Shown piece by piece: positions 16,329 to 23,512 of a stretch of DNA of 38,168 bases. Both the position numbers and the translations under genes were made by a program. Every line of letters begins with the position of its first letter. The first letter of the stretch is position 1. Below the pieces are notes generated by a model, which was given only the letters and a program-made list of their open reading frames with translations, made no database searches and had not been told where the DNA came from. The stretch is from Bacteroides caecigallinarum (GTDB taxonomy: Bacteria > Bacteroidota > Bacteroidia > Bacteroidales > Bacteroidaceae): positions 1-38,168 of the forward strand of contig NZ_JADYTF010000020.1 in the NCBI RefSeq assembly GCF_021530995.1, written 5' to 3'.

Positions 16329-17482
16329 CGGTGGTATCCTGATTTATATTCTACATCTTCCTGTTCTTCCCTTGTTCCCTTGCCCGCTACCGGAACAATG
16401 CAGTCCTTTGTTTCCTGCATATATTCGGAGCTGACTTTCTCCAACAAGGCGTCGTTCCAGTCCTTATAGCATGGAAGGATGGGAAATGTCCTGATATTGT
16501 CGGGATTGATATTCATCTGACCGGCTATCTGCCTGAAACGTGCGTCAAATTCACGCCCGGCACGGTCGTTGTCGAAACACAGGTAATGGCGGGTGTCGGG
16601 TGTGACGGAAAGCATCCCCCTGATCTGGGTGTCAGTCGGAGTGCCGCCGGTGGACACGAACACGCTTTTATTGGACAGTTCCGGATTGCTCCTGAATGTT
16701 TCCCTGTGTATCTGATAGAAAGCCATAGCGTCGTATGCGCTTTCAAACCATGCCACGCTTCCGGCTTTTTCCAGCGGCCCTTTCAGATTGGCTATCCACA
16801 GTCCTTCACTCGAATTGCTTCCTTCCGCCTTGCCCTTGTAACTGCCGCTTCCGTCCATCCTGGCCCGTCCCCGTTCCTCGAACCCGACAATCCTGTCCGT
16901 GTCCTTGGGCAGGCGGAGCGGAAAAGCGAGGTTGGTGTAGCTCTGGCCGTCCGGACGGTGCCGGGTCGCCAGGCAGAAGTCCCGGTGGAAGGCATACTGT
17001 GTATACAGGTCGATGCCCCGGTGCTTGAAGAAGAAATAGAATTTCTTCTGCGACGCCCTGTCCTGGGGATTGAACTTGTGGATGTCGTAGTCGTCGATGC
17101 TGAAGGGTCTGATGTCCCGTCTGGGCTGGATGATCCGTGTATCCCTGTTCTCGATGGGATGGTTCAGCAGGCGGTTGCACACGAGATTGACCAGCCTGTC
17201 GCCCGATATGCCCGACCGGTATTCCGCAAAGAACTGCGGATGTTCCTTGATGAAGGAGATGATGTTGTACAGTTTCTGTTGGGGTGGCTGGAAGCAGCAT
17301 TGCCCGTTGGCCGTTACGATGAACTTGTCGCCGCGCACGCGCCTGCCGTCCCCGTCCGTCCGCACGTATGACGGATAGCGCAGGCCGTCCCGCCTGTTCA
17401 GCCGGTAGCCTGCGTCAATCAGCACGTCCTGTATGGTCAGGCGTTGCAGGAAGTCGTCGTATGTCAGTTCGTTACCGTTCAT
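16325..17482 (-). CDS. Toprim-domain primase-like protein
   Basis: From the ATG at 17482 (MNGNELTYDDFLQRL) the protein has 385 residues; an upstream start at 17518 is possible. The C-terminal half has toprim motifs: FESAYDAMAFYQI with the metal-binding Glu, a STGGTPTD turn and a HYLCFDNDRAGREF block with the DxD-like acidic pair. This matches the DUF3991/toprim primase-like proteins common on Bacteroidales mobile elements, which make primers on transferred strands. The N-terminal 60 residues show no clear CHC2 zinc finger. The stop overlaps the PH-domain start. Confidence 0.75.
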   Translation of the reverse strand: MNGNELTYDDFLQRLTIQDVLIDAGYRLNRRDGLRYPSYVRTDGDGRRVRGDKFIVTANGQCCFQPPQQKLYNIISFIKEHPQFFAEYRSGISGDRLVNLVCNRLLNHPIENRDTRIIQPRRDIRPFSIDDYDIHKFNPQDRASQKKFYFFFKHRGIDLYTQYAFHRDFCLATRHRPDGQSYTNLAFPLRLPKDTDRIVGFEERGRARMDGSGSYKGKAEGSNSSEGLWIANLKGPLEKAGSVAWFESAYDAMAFYQIHRETFRSNPELSNKSVFVSTGGTPTDTQIRGMLSVTPDTRHYLCFDNDRAGREFDARFRQIAGQMNINPDNIRTFPILPCYKDWNDALLEKVSSEYMQETKDCIVPVAGKGTREEQEDVEYKSGYHR

Positions 17483-17486
17483 AAGG

Positions 17487-19046
17487 CTACCTCCCCATGC
17501 GCATGTCACTGATTTCACGGTTCATCTCTGCCTCAAAGTTGCGTATCGCCACATCCCTCGGCGTGTCCACTCCGGGCTTGAAATAGGGTCTGGGAGGACC
17601 GCCGAACCGCTCGCCGTAGAACTCCGGCGCATGATGGCAGTGCTTTATCCCGTGTACGACGCCTGTCGTGACGACGGCACCGGCCGTCAGAGCGGCGAAT
17701 ATCTTCACGCCGAGCCCTTTCCGGGCTTCGGGGTGCATCTTCATATCCACCTCGCTGAATATCTTCGAGAAGAGCTTCATGCGGTGGAAGTCATCGACCG
17801 CAAGGAATTTGTCATAGTCCTTCTGGCTGATTTCATGGCTGATGACCTGCCCGTCAATGACGGCGGTCATCCGGTACTTGCCCTCGCTCTCTGCCGGATG
17901 GACGGCGATTTCGCTCACTTCCACTTCACGCCCGTGCCGTCCTTCCTTGTACCAGCCTCTGTTCCCGTTGAGATAATAGAGGTCTCTTCCGTCAATGACG
18001 GCTCCTTCAGATATCTGTCCGGTATGAAGTTCCTGTTGTCCTTCAAAGAGCTGCTGCTCTTGCTGCTGCCGTTGTGTCAGTTCTTCTTCCACTTCCGGAT
18101 GCAGGCTGATGTCGATGCGCCTGTCGCTGTCAAGGGTTTCCATTGTCACCTTGTCCCGGTAGTCCGCAGCGATGATGTTGTTGATAAGTTCGATGCGCTT
18201 CTCCACAGGATGTTCCTCGATAGAATTGGAGGTAAGTACCGCTGTCTCTTCTTCTGTAAGGTCATAGACAAAATCGGCGGAAACCGACTCCGACTGGACG
18301 GTCAGCGTCCGTTTTTCCGTATCCACGATAAGGCCGTGCGAAGAAAGGCATTCCTGCCACTTTTCGTTGGAGAAGTACACGGGTGAGCTGACCAGCTCCT
18401 TGTAGGGCTTGGCCGGTTCGGTACTCCGTTCTCTGGTGACAAGTGGTGTGATGGCGGTCTGGAGGTTCTGAAGCACATCCGCCGGTTGTGCCGGCGTTTC
18501 CCTCCGGTCGCCTTTGTAGTAGAATCCGTAGCCGCCGGACTGGAGTTCCCCCGGCTTCATGCGCCCGTCCCGGCGTTCGGCGACGACCGGGCCGGGATAG
18601 AAAAGCTGCCCGCCGACCCTGCGCAGGTGGAAGCCCCACTGCTGGCGGGGTGTCCATCCCAGGAACGGGGGCGGCATACCCATGCGTCCGGTACGCCCGT
18701 ATTCGCCGATACCGATGCGGTATCCGTGAAGTCCCATGGCGACACGTCCGTTGGCGTTCCTTGCATGAACGAAATCCTTGGGCAGGAAGAAATCTTTCCC
18801 GACAATGCTTGTGAACACGTTATAGGCTTTCTTGTTGGCCGTGTTCGTCCCCCAGTCGGTAAGCGCGAGCATCTGCCGCTCGGTGATGGGATAGGCAAGC
18901 AGGGGCGAGTCATGCCCCTGCACGACCAGGCTGTAGCCTGCGCCGTCAGGCACGATATGGGCCTGCATACCGTTGCGCATCAGGATGTCGCGCATCTCCG
19001 GCTGCAGGTCCATAGCCCGTGGGTTGGTATTTTTTCGTATCGCCAT
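17487..19046 (-). CDS. Large conjugative-element protein of unknown function
   Basis: This 519-residue protein starts MAIRKNTNPRAMDLQPEM. The first 170 residues include a Gly-rich, Arg-rich segment (GYRIGIGEYGRTGRMGMPPP). A glutamine-rich coiled-coil stretch lies near residue 330 (LTQRQQQEQQLFEGQQEL) and one hydrophobic segment near 448-466 (KIFAALTAGAVVTTGVVHGI), so the C-terminus may be membrane-anchored. No known family is recognised. Its end lies four bases from the primase start, implying coupling. Confidence 0.55.
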   Translation of the reverse strand: MAIRKNTNPRAMDLQPEMRDILMRNGMQAHIVPDGAGYSLVVQGHDSPLLAYPITERQMLALTDWGTNTANKKAYNVFTSIVGKDFFLPKDFVHARNANGRVAMGLHGYRIGIGEYGRTGRMGMPPPFLGWTPRQQWGFHLRRVGGQLFYPGPVVAERRDGRMKPGELQSGGYGFYYKGDRRETPAQPADVLQNLQTAITPLVTRERSTEPAKPYKELVSSPVYFSNEKWQECLSSHGLIVDTEKRTLTVQSESVSADFVYDLTEEETAVLTSNSIEEHPVEKRIELINNIIAADYRDKVTMETLDSDRRIDISLHPEVEEELTQRQQQEQQLFEGQQELHTGQISEGAVIDGRDLYYLNGNRGWYKEGRHGREVEVSEIAVHPAESEGKYRMTAVIDGQVISHEISQKDYDKFLAVDDFHRMKLFSKIFSEVDMKMHPEARKGLGVKIFAALTAGAVVTTGVVHGIKHCHHAPEFYGERFGGPPRPYFKPGVDTPRDVAIRNFEAEMNREISDMRMGR

Positions 19047-19067
19047 TGTATGATCGGGTGTTAGATG

Positions 19068-19292
19068 TTATGCTTCTCCGGTTTCGAGGGCTGCCTCCAG
19101 TTCCTTGTCCTTGAAATGGACAAAGGCCTCTGCGCTTGAATCGCCGGTCAGAAGGCCGTTCTCCCTGCAATAGCGGAGATACTCCTCCTGCCATTCCGCC
19201 GAGTAGTGGTTGACATAATCGAGCCAGCCGTATTCGCCGCTTTCCAGTTTCTCTATGAGGATTTCCTCCGGATAATATTTTCCCTGCTCCAT
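19068..19292 (-). CDS. Small acidic ICE protein (74 aa)
   Basis: The protein begins MEQGKYYPEEILIEKLESGE and contains WLDYVNHYSAEWQEEYLRYC, a pattern I know from small acidic proteins of Bacteroidales conjugative elements, though they have no assigned function. It has no signal peptide or membrane segment. It sits between DUF4099 and the large 519-residue protein with 21-base gaps. Confidence 0.6.
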   Translation of the reverse strand: MEQGKYYPEEILIEKLESGEYGWLDYVNHYSAEWQEEYLRYCRENGLLTGDSSAEAFVHFKDKELEAALETGEA

Positions 19293-19313
19293 GACTGTTT
19301 CCGGTTCAGAGGG

Positions 19314-20072
19314 TTATTTGCGGAGGGCGGCGGCACGGTTGCGCTCGGCGCTCTTCTTCTGTTCGTTCCACAGCTCCTCGGTATAGTCGTCCTCGGATAC
19401 ATAATTGAGGTTGCCGTCATCGTCCATGACCCAACAGCCGTAGCAGCCGAAGGTGTACTTGTCCCATTCCCGTTTGGACTGCTCCCTCCACCGCTGTCCG
19501 TCGCCGTGGCAGGAGCGGATGCCTGTCCGGGTATTGAGGTCGATGCCGACCGTGACAGGCTCGTCATCGATGATGAGCGTCAGCGGCTCACCGCGCTGCA
19601 GGCTGTTGACTTCCGTAGTGCCGAGGTGCAGTTCCTCTGCGGCTACCTGCAGGTTGCGCCCGATGATGGGAGTGGGCACGGAAAGCACCTGCTTCGTTTC
19701 CGGGTCTATCTGGACGAACGCCTTGCTGCGACGTCCGTCAGGAGTGTCTACATCCACGATGACGGCCTTTCCGTCAAGCAGCTGTTTCTGCTGAGCCTCG
19801 CTGAATTTTTCAAGCGGAGAGGTCTTCAGCACCGGATAGAACACCACGTCCGCCTGACCGTCGTCCTTACGGACGAAGGCGATGCGTGTGCGGCTTTCAA
19901 AGCTCTCGCCGTTCTCGCCGGTCACACGGACGGGAAGCACGGGCGAATGTCTTCCATGACAGATGTCCTCCAGGACATACATGGGAAGATCCTCTATCAT
20001 TTCCTGCGTGAGCCCGAAGCGGGCAAGCGTTCCGAACGGCAGTTCGGTCAAATCAAATCGTACTTGTTTCAT
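19314..20072 (-). CDS. DUF4099 / DUF3945-type conjugative-element protein
   Basis: The 252-residue protein starts MKQVRFDLTELPFGTLARFG and LTQEMIEDLP, the DUF4099 signature. A DUF3945-like module follows, with GRRSKAFVQIDPETKQVL and a GKAVIVDVDTPDG strand pattern. In other elements these modules occur in proteins next to topoisomerases or primases, here in the same operon as a toprim primase. It is the first gene behind the promoter at 20104-20136, so it may be made earliest. The biochemical role is not established. Confidence 0.75.
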   Translation of the reverse strand: MKQVRFDLTELPFGTLARFGLTQEMIEDLPMYVLEDICHGRHSPVLPVRVTGENGESFESRTRIAFVRKDDGQADVVFYPVLKTSPLEKFSEAQQKQLLDGKAVIVDVDTPDGRRSKAFVQIDPETKQVLSVPTPIIGRNLQVAAEELHLGTTEVNSLQRGEPLTLIIDDEPVTVGIDLNTRTGIRSCHGDGQRWREQSKREWDKYTFGCYGCWVMDDDGNLNYVSEDDYTEELWNEQKKSAERNRAAALRK

Positions 20073-20239
20073 ATTCTGAAATCATACTATAAATTATATG
20101 CGGCAAAGATAGAGCGATTTTAATATGACTGGCAAATATGGCCTATAATAATGATTTAGAATATACTATTTTTATGATTAGAATATGATTTTGACGGAAA
20201 AATCATATTCTGAATGGTTAAATTATCATATTCAGAAAA
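20067..20239. promoter_or_regulatory. Divergent control region with repeated TCATATTC motifs
   Basis: The motif TCATATTC or its complement occurs at 20069, 20180-20189, 20203-20211 and near 20226. A strong inverted repeat AGAATATGATTTT-N6-AAAATCATATTCT spans 20180-20211, and a small palindrome TTTCA-TATTC-TGAAA covers 20067-20081. The region lies between the divergent DUF4099 operon and the M23 gene, so a repressor that binds here could control both. No repressor gene is adjacent. Confidence 0.55.
20104..20136 (-). promoter_or_regulatory. Promoter of the long minus-strand operon
   Basis: On the minus strand TTTG (20136-20133) and TATCTTTG (20111-20104) are 21 bases apart, matching the Bacteroidales consensus. 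Transcription would start near 20097 and run through about 15 kb of tightly packed genes to the terminator at 4720-4748. No other clear minus-strand promoter was seen between. Confidence 0.65.
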
Positions 20240-20255
20240 GAAAGTCCTCACGGCA

Positions 20256-20288
20256 TTTGCCCGTACCGGATACGGCTTGTTACCTTTG
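20256..20288 (+). promoter_or_regulatory. Promoter of the M23 peptidase gene
   Basis: TTTG at 20256-20259 is followed after 21 bases by TACCTTTG at 20281-20288. The ATG at 20293 is only four bases past the -7 element, so the mRNA probably begins at or beside the start codon (leaderless). Confidence 0.65.
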
Positions 20289-20292
20289 CCGC

Positions 20293-20928
20293 ATGAAAAA
20301 AATGATTATGATGATTGCCGCCGGTGCCATACTGACTGCGGTGCCGCTTTCCGCACAGTTTAATACGCTCATGGCCGGCACGGAAAACACGGACGGGGAC
20401 ATTTCTTTGGAAACCGGAACCGGCGATACGGAAGGGGCATCCGGCATGACGGCTGATGCTGTCAGGGAAGTGTGGGTGCGGCGGTATCTGAGCGTATGCT
20501 ACCCGCTCCGGAAGATGAAGGTCAATTCGCCATACGGCTACAGGACGGATCCGTTTACCGGAAAGAGAAGATTCCACAACGGTATCGACCTGCACGCGCG
20601 GGGCGACGAAGCCCTGGCCATGATGGAAGGCACGGTACTCAAAGTGGGTCAGGACAGGACATCGGGGAAATATGTGGTGCTGCGGCATGGCGAGTTCACC
20701 GTCAGCTACTGCCACCTCTCACGGATTCTGGTCAGCAAAGGAGCATCCGTCCGCCCGAGGGATGCGGTCGGCATCACCGGCTCTACAGGGCGCAGCACCG
20801 GGGAACACCTGCACATCACCTGCAGGCGCAACGGAAAGTATGTGGATCCGACAGAGATTTTCGGTTACATAAAAACCACGCGGGAGAAATGCGTGGCGGC
20901 ATTGGCGGAAATGTCACAGGACGTGTGA
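20293..20928 (+). CDS. Secreted M23 peptidase
   Basis: This 211-residue protein begins MKKMIMMIAAGAILTAVPLS and has a signal peptide to SAQ. The M23 core is complete: metal ligands in RRFHNGIDLHARG, the YCHLSR block and the HxH motif in GEHLHITCR. It should cleave peptidoglycan peptides in the periplasm. The upstream frame from 20185 crosses the promoter and is not used. The gene reads away from the conjugation operon and converges with a phosphoribosyltransferase gene, overlapping it by 15 bases. A second, larger wall hydrolase is encoded in the long operon; this one is exported by Sec. Confidence 0.85.
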   Translation: MKKMIMMIAAGAILTAVPLSAQFNTLMAGTENTDGDISLETGTGDTEGASGMTADAVREVWVRRYLSVCYPLRKMKVNSPYGYRTDPFTGKRRFHNGIDLHARGDEALAMMEGTVLKVGQDRTSGKYVVLRHGEFTVSYCHLSRILVSKGASVRPRDAVGITGSTGRSTGEHLHITCRRNGKYVDPTEIFGYIKTTREKCVAALAEMSQDV

Positions 20929-21753
20929 CCTGCGCTTGATGGTGTGGACTATATGTTCTCCCCAGACATGGGCCTTTATCAGGAACAGCGGCGGCATCGT
21001 GACCGTCTTCCCGTAGAAGATGGCCGCCACCACCTCGCCGCCGCACTGTTCTATTTCACCTTTGAAATCCAGCAGGCTTTGGCCGCTTGTGAACACGTCA
21101 TCGATGATGATGATTCTTTTTCCCCTGATGCTTCCCGTAATGCTGTAGTTCCTTTCCAGAATGCGCTCGCTTCCCTTGCTCTCGTGCAGGCTCTCGCGGG
21201 CATCCGCCACATCCACATCGTAAAGTCCGGAGGTCAGTTCCGGCCGGTGGGTCGTGATGTACCAGTGAAGTCGCTTGAAACGCTGCCCGTACTTTATCCA
21301 GTTGCTGCACGGCATGAACATGATATGGCACGAGGCCGTATCCAGCGGCAGGGCCGCCATGCAAGCTTTGAAAAAAGGAATGCCGTGGTTCTCTCCCTCC
21401 TTGAAGGCATAGAGGGAACGGCAGAACTCTCGCTGTTCTTCGCTGAGCAGCTTTTTGTACCGCGACGGATAGTAGTGCCCGTAGAACGCCACGCTTATGC
21501 CTTGGAAGCGGAAGGGTTTGAGCGGATGCCTGTCCTCGAAAAAGTCGGAACGGGCGAAGCAGAACATCCTGCAGGCATCCCTGTTCCCGGCCATCACAGC
21601 CAGACGGCAGTAGCGGTCACGTTCTTCCGCCTTGTCCGTGAGCAGGGCGGCGGCAAATGCGGCATTCCCGGCTTTCTTTCTCCAGTAACCGATAAGGTAA
21701 ATCAGCACGACCGCTATGCAGACCAATATCAGAAACACCAGCCTCGGTTCCAT
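20914..21753 (-). CDS. Membrane-anchored phosphoribosyltransferase-like protein
   Basis: The 279-residue protein starts MEPRLVFLILVCIAVVLIYL, one N-terminal membrane anchor, followed by a helical segment that resembles a Sel1/TPR-like pair (LAVMAGNRDACRMF). Residues 214-226 give IIIIDDVFTSGQS, the PRPP-binding loop of type I phosphoribosyltransferases, as in ComF-like proteins. The zinc-finger cysteines of ComF are not obvious. Membrane anchoring is unusual for this family. It may act in nucleotide salvage or as a DNA-uptake-related protein, but this is not shown. It overlaps the convergent M23 gene by 15 bases. Confidence 0.7.
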   Translation of the reverse strand: MEPRLVFLILVCIAVVLIYLIGYWRKKAGNAAFAAALLTDKAEERDRYCRLAVMAGNRDACRMFCFARSDFFEDRHPLKPFRFQGISVAFYGHYYPSRYKKLLSEEQREFCRSLYAFKEGENHGIPFFKACMAALPLDTASCHIMFMPCSNWIKYGQRFKRLHWYITTHRPELTSGLYDVDVADARESLHESKGSERILERNYSITGSIRGKRIIIIDDVFTSGQSLLDFKGEIEQCGGEVVAAIFYGKTVTMPPLFLIKAHVWGEHIVHTIKRRSHVL

Positions 21754-21781
21754 TGCAGTTTAGATGGTGACAATGGCTACT

Positions 21782-22693
21782 TCACATTCTGTCTTTCCAA
21801 AGACTTTCGTTTTTCCAATCGTCAGGAAAACCCATTGCCCTTACATCGATGGATGGATATCGCTTCAGAAGTTCGCAGAACCTTGGAACAAACGAATGGT
21901 TCGGATTGACCGTGTTCAGCAGATAGATGATCATGCTCAATACGAAATAGGTCTGCTGTGTTCCGCCGGCCGGCAATACAATAAAAGTGTTGCGCGGAGA
22001 ACGCGGCATCAGCGGACGGATGCTTAGAGACCTATTCCACAATCGGCTGTGGTGCGCACAGATATTCCTTACATACACGATGCAGTGCAGCCATGATGCG
22101 AAAACCTTGTCTGCCAGCCCAAAGTAGGCGGCTATGGAACGCTTGGCCCGTCCAGGCAACAGGTTCCCGTACAAAATGGAGAGTGTGCCGAATGAGGCTA
22201 TTTCCATTGTAATCCAGCTTGGCGGGAAGTGGTCAGAATATTTCGCCTTGAACGCCGTTATGAACTCTTCATCGCTGCGGCTGTATTCTTCATCGATTTT
22301 AGACAGGATTTTTGCATAGCGGACAGGGTTTGAGAAAAGCGAGGCATCTTCAAACCAGTGCGCATGATACTGTGACGAAAGGATATATGCCGTCTGTGTA
22401 CGGACAGCCACCTCTATCTTTTCAAGCTCGGCTATAATCAATTTGCGGAGTTCGCTGTCAAACTTGTAGATGTTATAGGCAGCCTCAAATGTGCTGCCCG
22501 GTTTGAAAATATGCTGTTGCTTGTCCGCCAGAAGCGGATACCAGTAACCGCTCAAACGGTAATAACTGATGTTCTGGAGCAGGTGGAGGGCTTTGGCTTC
22601 ATCCCCGAAAACCATGCCCCTCTGTTTGAGCAGACTTATCTGATCCGTAAAGGATATGAGCTGTTTGGGATAAGGTGTCTTGTTCGTTGTCAT
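21782..22693 (-). CDS. Abi_2 (AbiD/F) family abortive-infection protein
   Basis: The 303-residue protein is read from the ATG at 22693 (MTTNKTPYPKQLI). It has the Abi_2 pattern NISYYRLSGYWYPL near residues 41-54 and a HEPN-type R-x4-H ribonuclease motif at R209-N-I-C-A-H214. Such proteins cleave RNA on phage infection. An in-frame extension to 22804 overlaps the promoter and is rejected. It has its own promoter and a short hairpin followed by a T-run before the ATG, suggesting controlled expression. It lies between conjugation and accessory genes as cargo. Confidence 0.8.
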   Translation of the reverse strand: MTTNKTPYPKQLISFTDQISLLKQRGMVFGDEAKALHLLQNISYYRLSGYWYPLLADKQQHIFKPGSTFEAAYNIYKFDSELRKLIIAELEKIEVAVRTQTAYILSSQYHAHWFEDASLFSNPVRYAKILSKIDEEYSRSDEEFITAFKAKYSDHFPPSWITMEIASFGTLSILYGNLLPGRAKRSIAAYFGLADKVFASWLHCIVYVRNICAHHSRLWNRSLSIRPLMPRSPRNTFIVLPAGGTQQTYFVLSMIIYLLNTVNPNHSFVPRFCELLKRYPSIDVRAMGFPDDWKNESLWKDRM

Positions 22694-22700
22694 GGGTATA

Positions 22701-22724
22701 TAAAATAAAAAGCTCACCCTGAGC
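22701..22724 (-). terminator. Attenuator-like hairpin in the Abi leader
   Basis: On the minus strand GCTCA-GGG-TGAGC (22724-22712) is followed by TTTTTATTTTA, the look of a weak intrinsic terminator, ending eight bases before the ATG at 22693. It lies between the promoter and the coding region, so it could limit read-through of a potentially toxic gene. Strength is uncertain because the stem has only five base pairs. Confidence 0.5.
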
Positions 22725-22762
22725 GCGCTGTTCTTACGGGAAGCGGGGTAAGCATGTTGCTG

Positions 22763-22793
22763 CAAAGGTAATACATTTCTCCTGTCCCACAAA
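22763..22793 (-). promoter_or_regulatory. Promoter of the Abi_2 gene
   Basis: TTTG (22793-22790) and TACCTTTG (22770-22763) lie 19 bases apart on the minus strand, a full consensus promoter, about 70 bases before the ATG. Confidence 0.65.
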
Positions 22794-22887
22794 ATTTTCA
22801 TCAAGTTTTCTCTTCCTTTTTATAATTTCCTTCTCTTCCTTATCTCGTGCATCCCATTATATACTGTTTTCATTCTGCAACGAAATC

Positions 22888-22931
22888 CTAATCGGAAAAA
22901 CCGTCATTACATGACACTTTTTTTCGATTAG
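22888..22931. repeat. Nested inverted repeat (cruciform-like)
   Basis: An outer 13-bp inverted repeat, CTAATCGGAAAAA at 22888-22900 against 22919-22931 (one G-T wobble), encloses a smaller GTCAT-TAC-ATGAC at 22903-22915. It lies in an AT-rich strip (22794-22930) between the divergent Abi gene and leader L3. This could be a terminator pair, an operator or a recombination/transfer site; the sequence alone does not decide. Confidence 0.55.
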
Positions 22932-22939
22932 TACATCAT

Positions 22940-23245
22940 CCCGAAACCGTTTTCACTGCTTTTCTCTTTTACCCTGCATTCCGTCCATTCAGCCGTGCAG
23001 CCTTCCGGGAATTATTTTACTGCAAAATTCCACGGTCGTCACAATCCGGACAATGCCGTTAGGCCGCCGGGGGTGATCCGGAAAAATCTTCCTCTCCGCC
23101 GTCGAGCGTATTTCTCCGTCCAGCCTTGTACGGTTGTTCCTTGCCGCCCTTCGGGGCAGAAAAATAATCCCGGCGGTCGCAAGCAGGCCGAACAGAGGGA
23201 AAAGAAAGACGACAGACAATGTTGAACTCTAAATATCAAATGATT
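22940..23245 (+). repeat. Leader repeat L3
   Basis: A 300-base GC-rich stretch with no gene I can support. Its last part shares a 21-base block (23187-23207, ending in CAGAGGGAAAAGAAA) exactly with L4 and L5, and it lies before a gene with a GATTATG start. The upstream 250 bases are diverged from L1, L2, L4 and L5. No plus-strand TAnnTTTG is visible. Confidence 0.6.
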
Positions 23246-23470
23246 ATGACGGAAGAAATAAGACAGGACGGCAAAGTGGTATTGTCAAGCGACGCCGAAC
23301 ACGCAATACCCATGATTTTCAACAACCTTTGCGGAAAGAACTTCTCAGGGGAAGAATACCGTAACTATATCCGCTATGTAGCCCTCGGCGAAATGGGCTT
23401 CAAGCCCGGACGTATCGAACTTTACAGGGATGGGGAACTGCTGAAGCATGGCGACATCCCGAAACTCTGA
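23246..23470 (+). CDS. Small conjugative-element protein (74 aa)
   Basis: The start is placed at 23246 because the ATG sits in the GATTATG context shared by the neighbouring genes; ATGs at 23240 and 23219 are in the same frame. The protein begins MTEEIRQDGKVVLSSDAEHA and is acidic with a likely alpha/beta fold; ending in a GDGELLKHGD-like strand. No family is recognised. It is followed 42 bases later by a 210-residue gene on the same strand. Confidence 0.5.
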   Translation: MTEEIRQDGKVVLSSDAEHAIPMIFNNLCGKNFSGEEYRNYIRYVALGEMGFKPGRIELYRDGELLKHGDIPKL

Positions 23471-23512
23471 ATACACTCATGTCATCAAATTAAAATATAA
23501 ACAGTCATACTT

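Noticed and set aside
20185-20292. N-terminal extension of the M23 peptidase
   Set aside because: It crosses the promoter and would hide the signal peptide, which starts cleanly at the ATG at 20293.
22694-22804. N-terminal extension of the Abi_2 protein
   Set aside because: It overlaps the gene's own promoter and the attenuator-like hairpin; the Abi_2 homology starts after the ATG at 22693.
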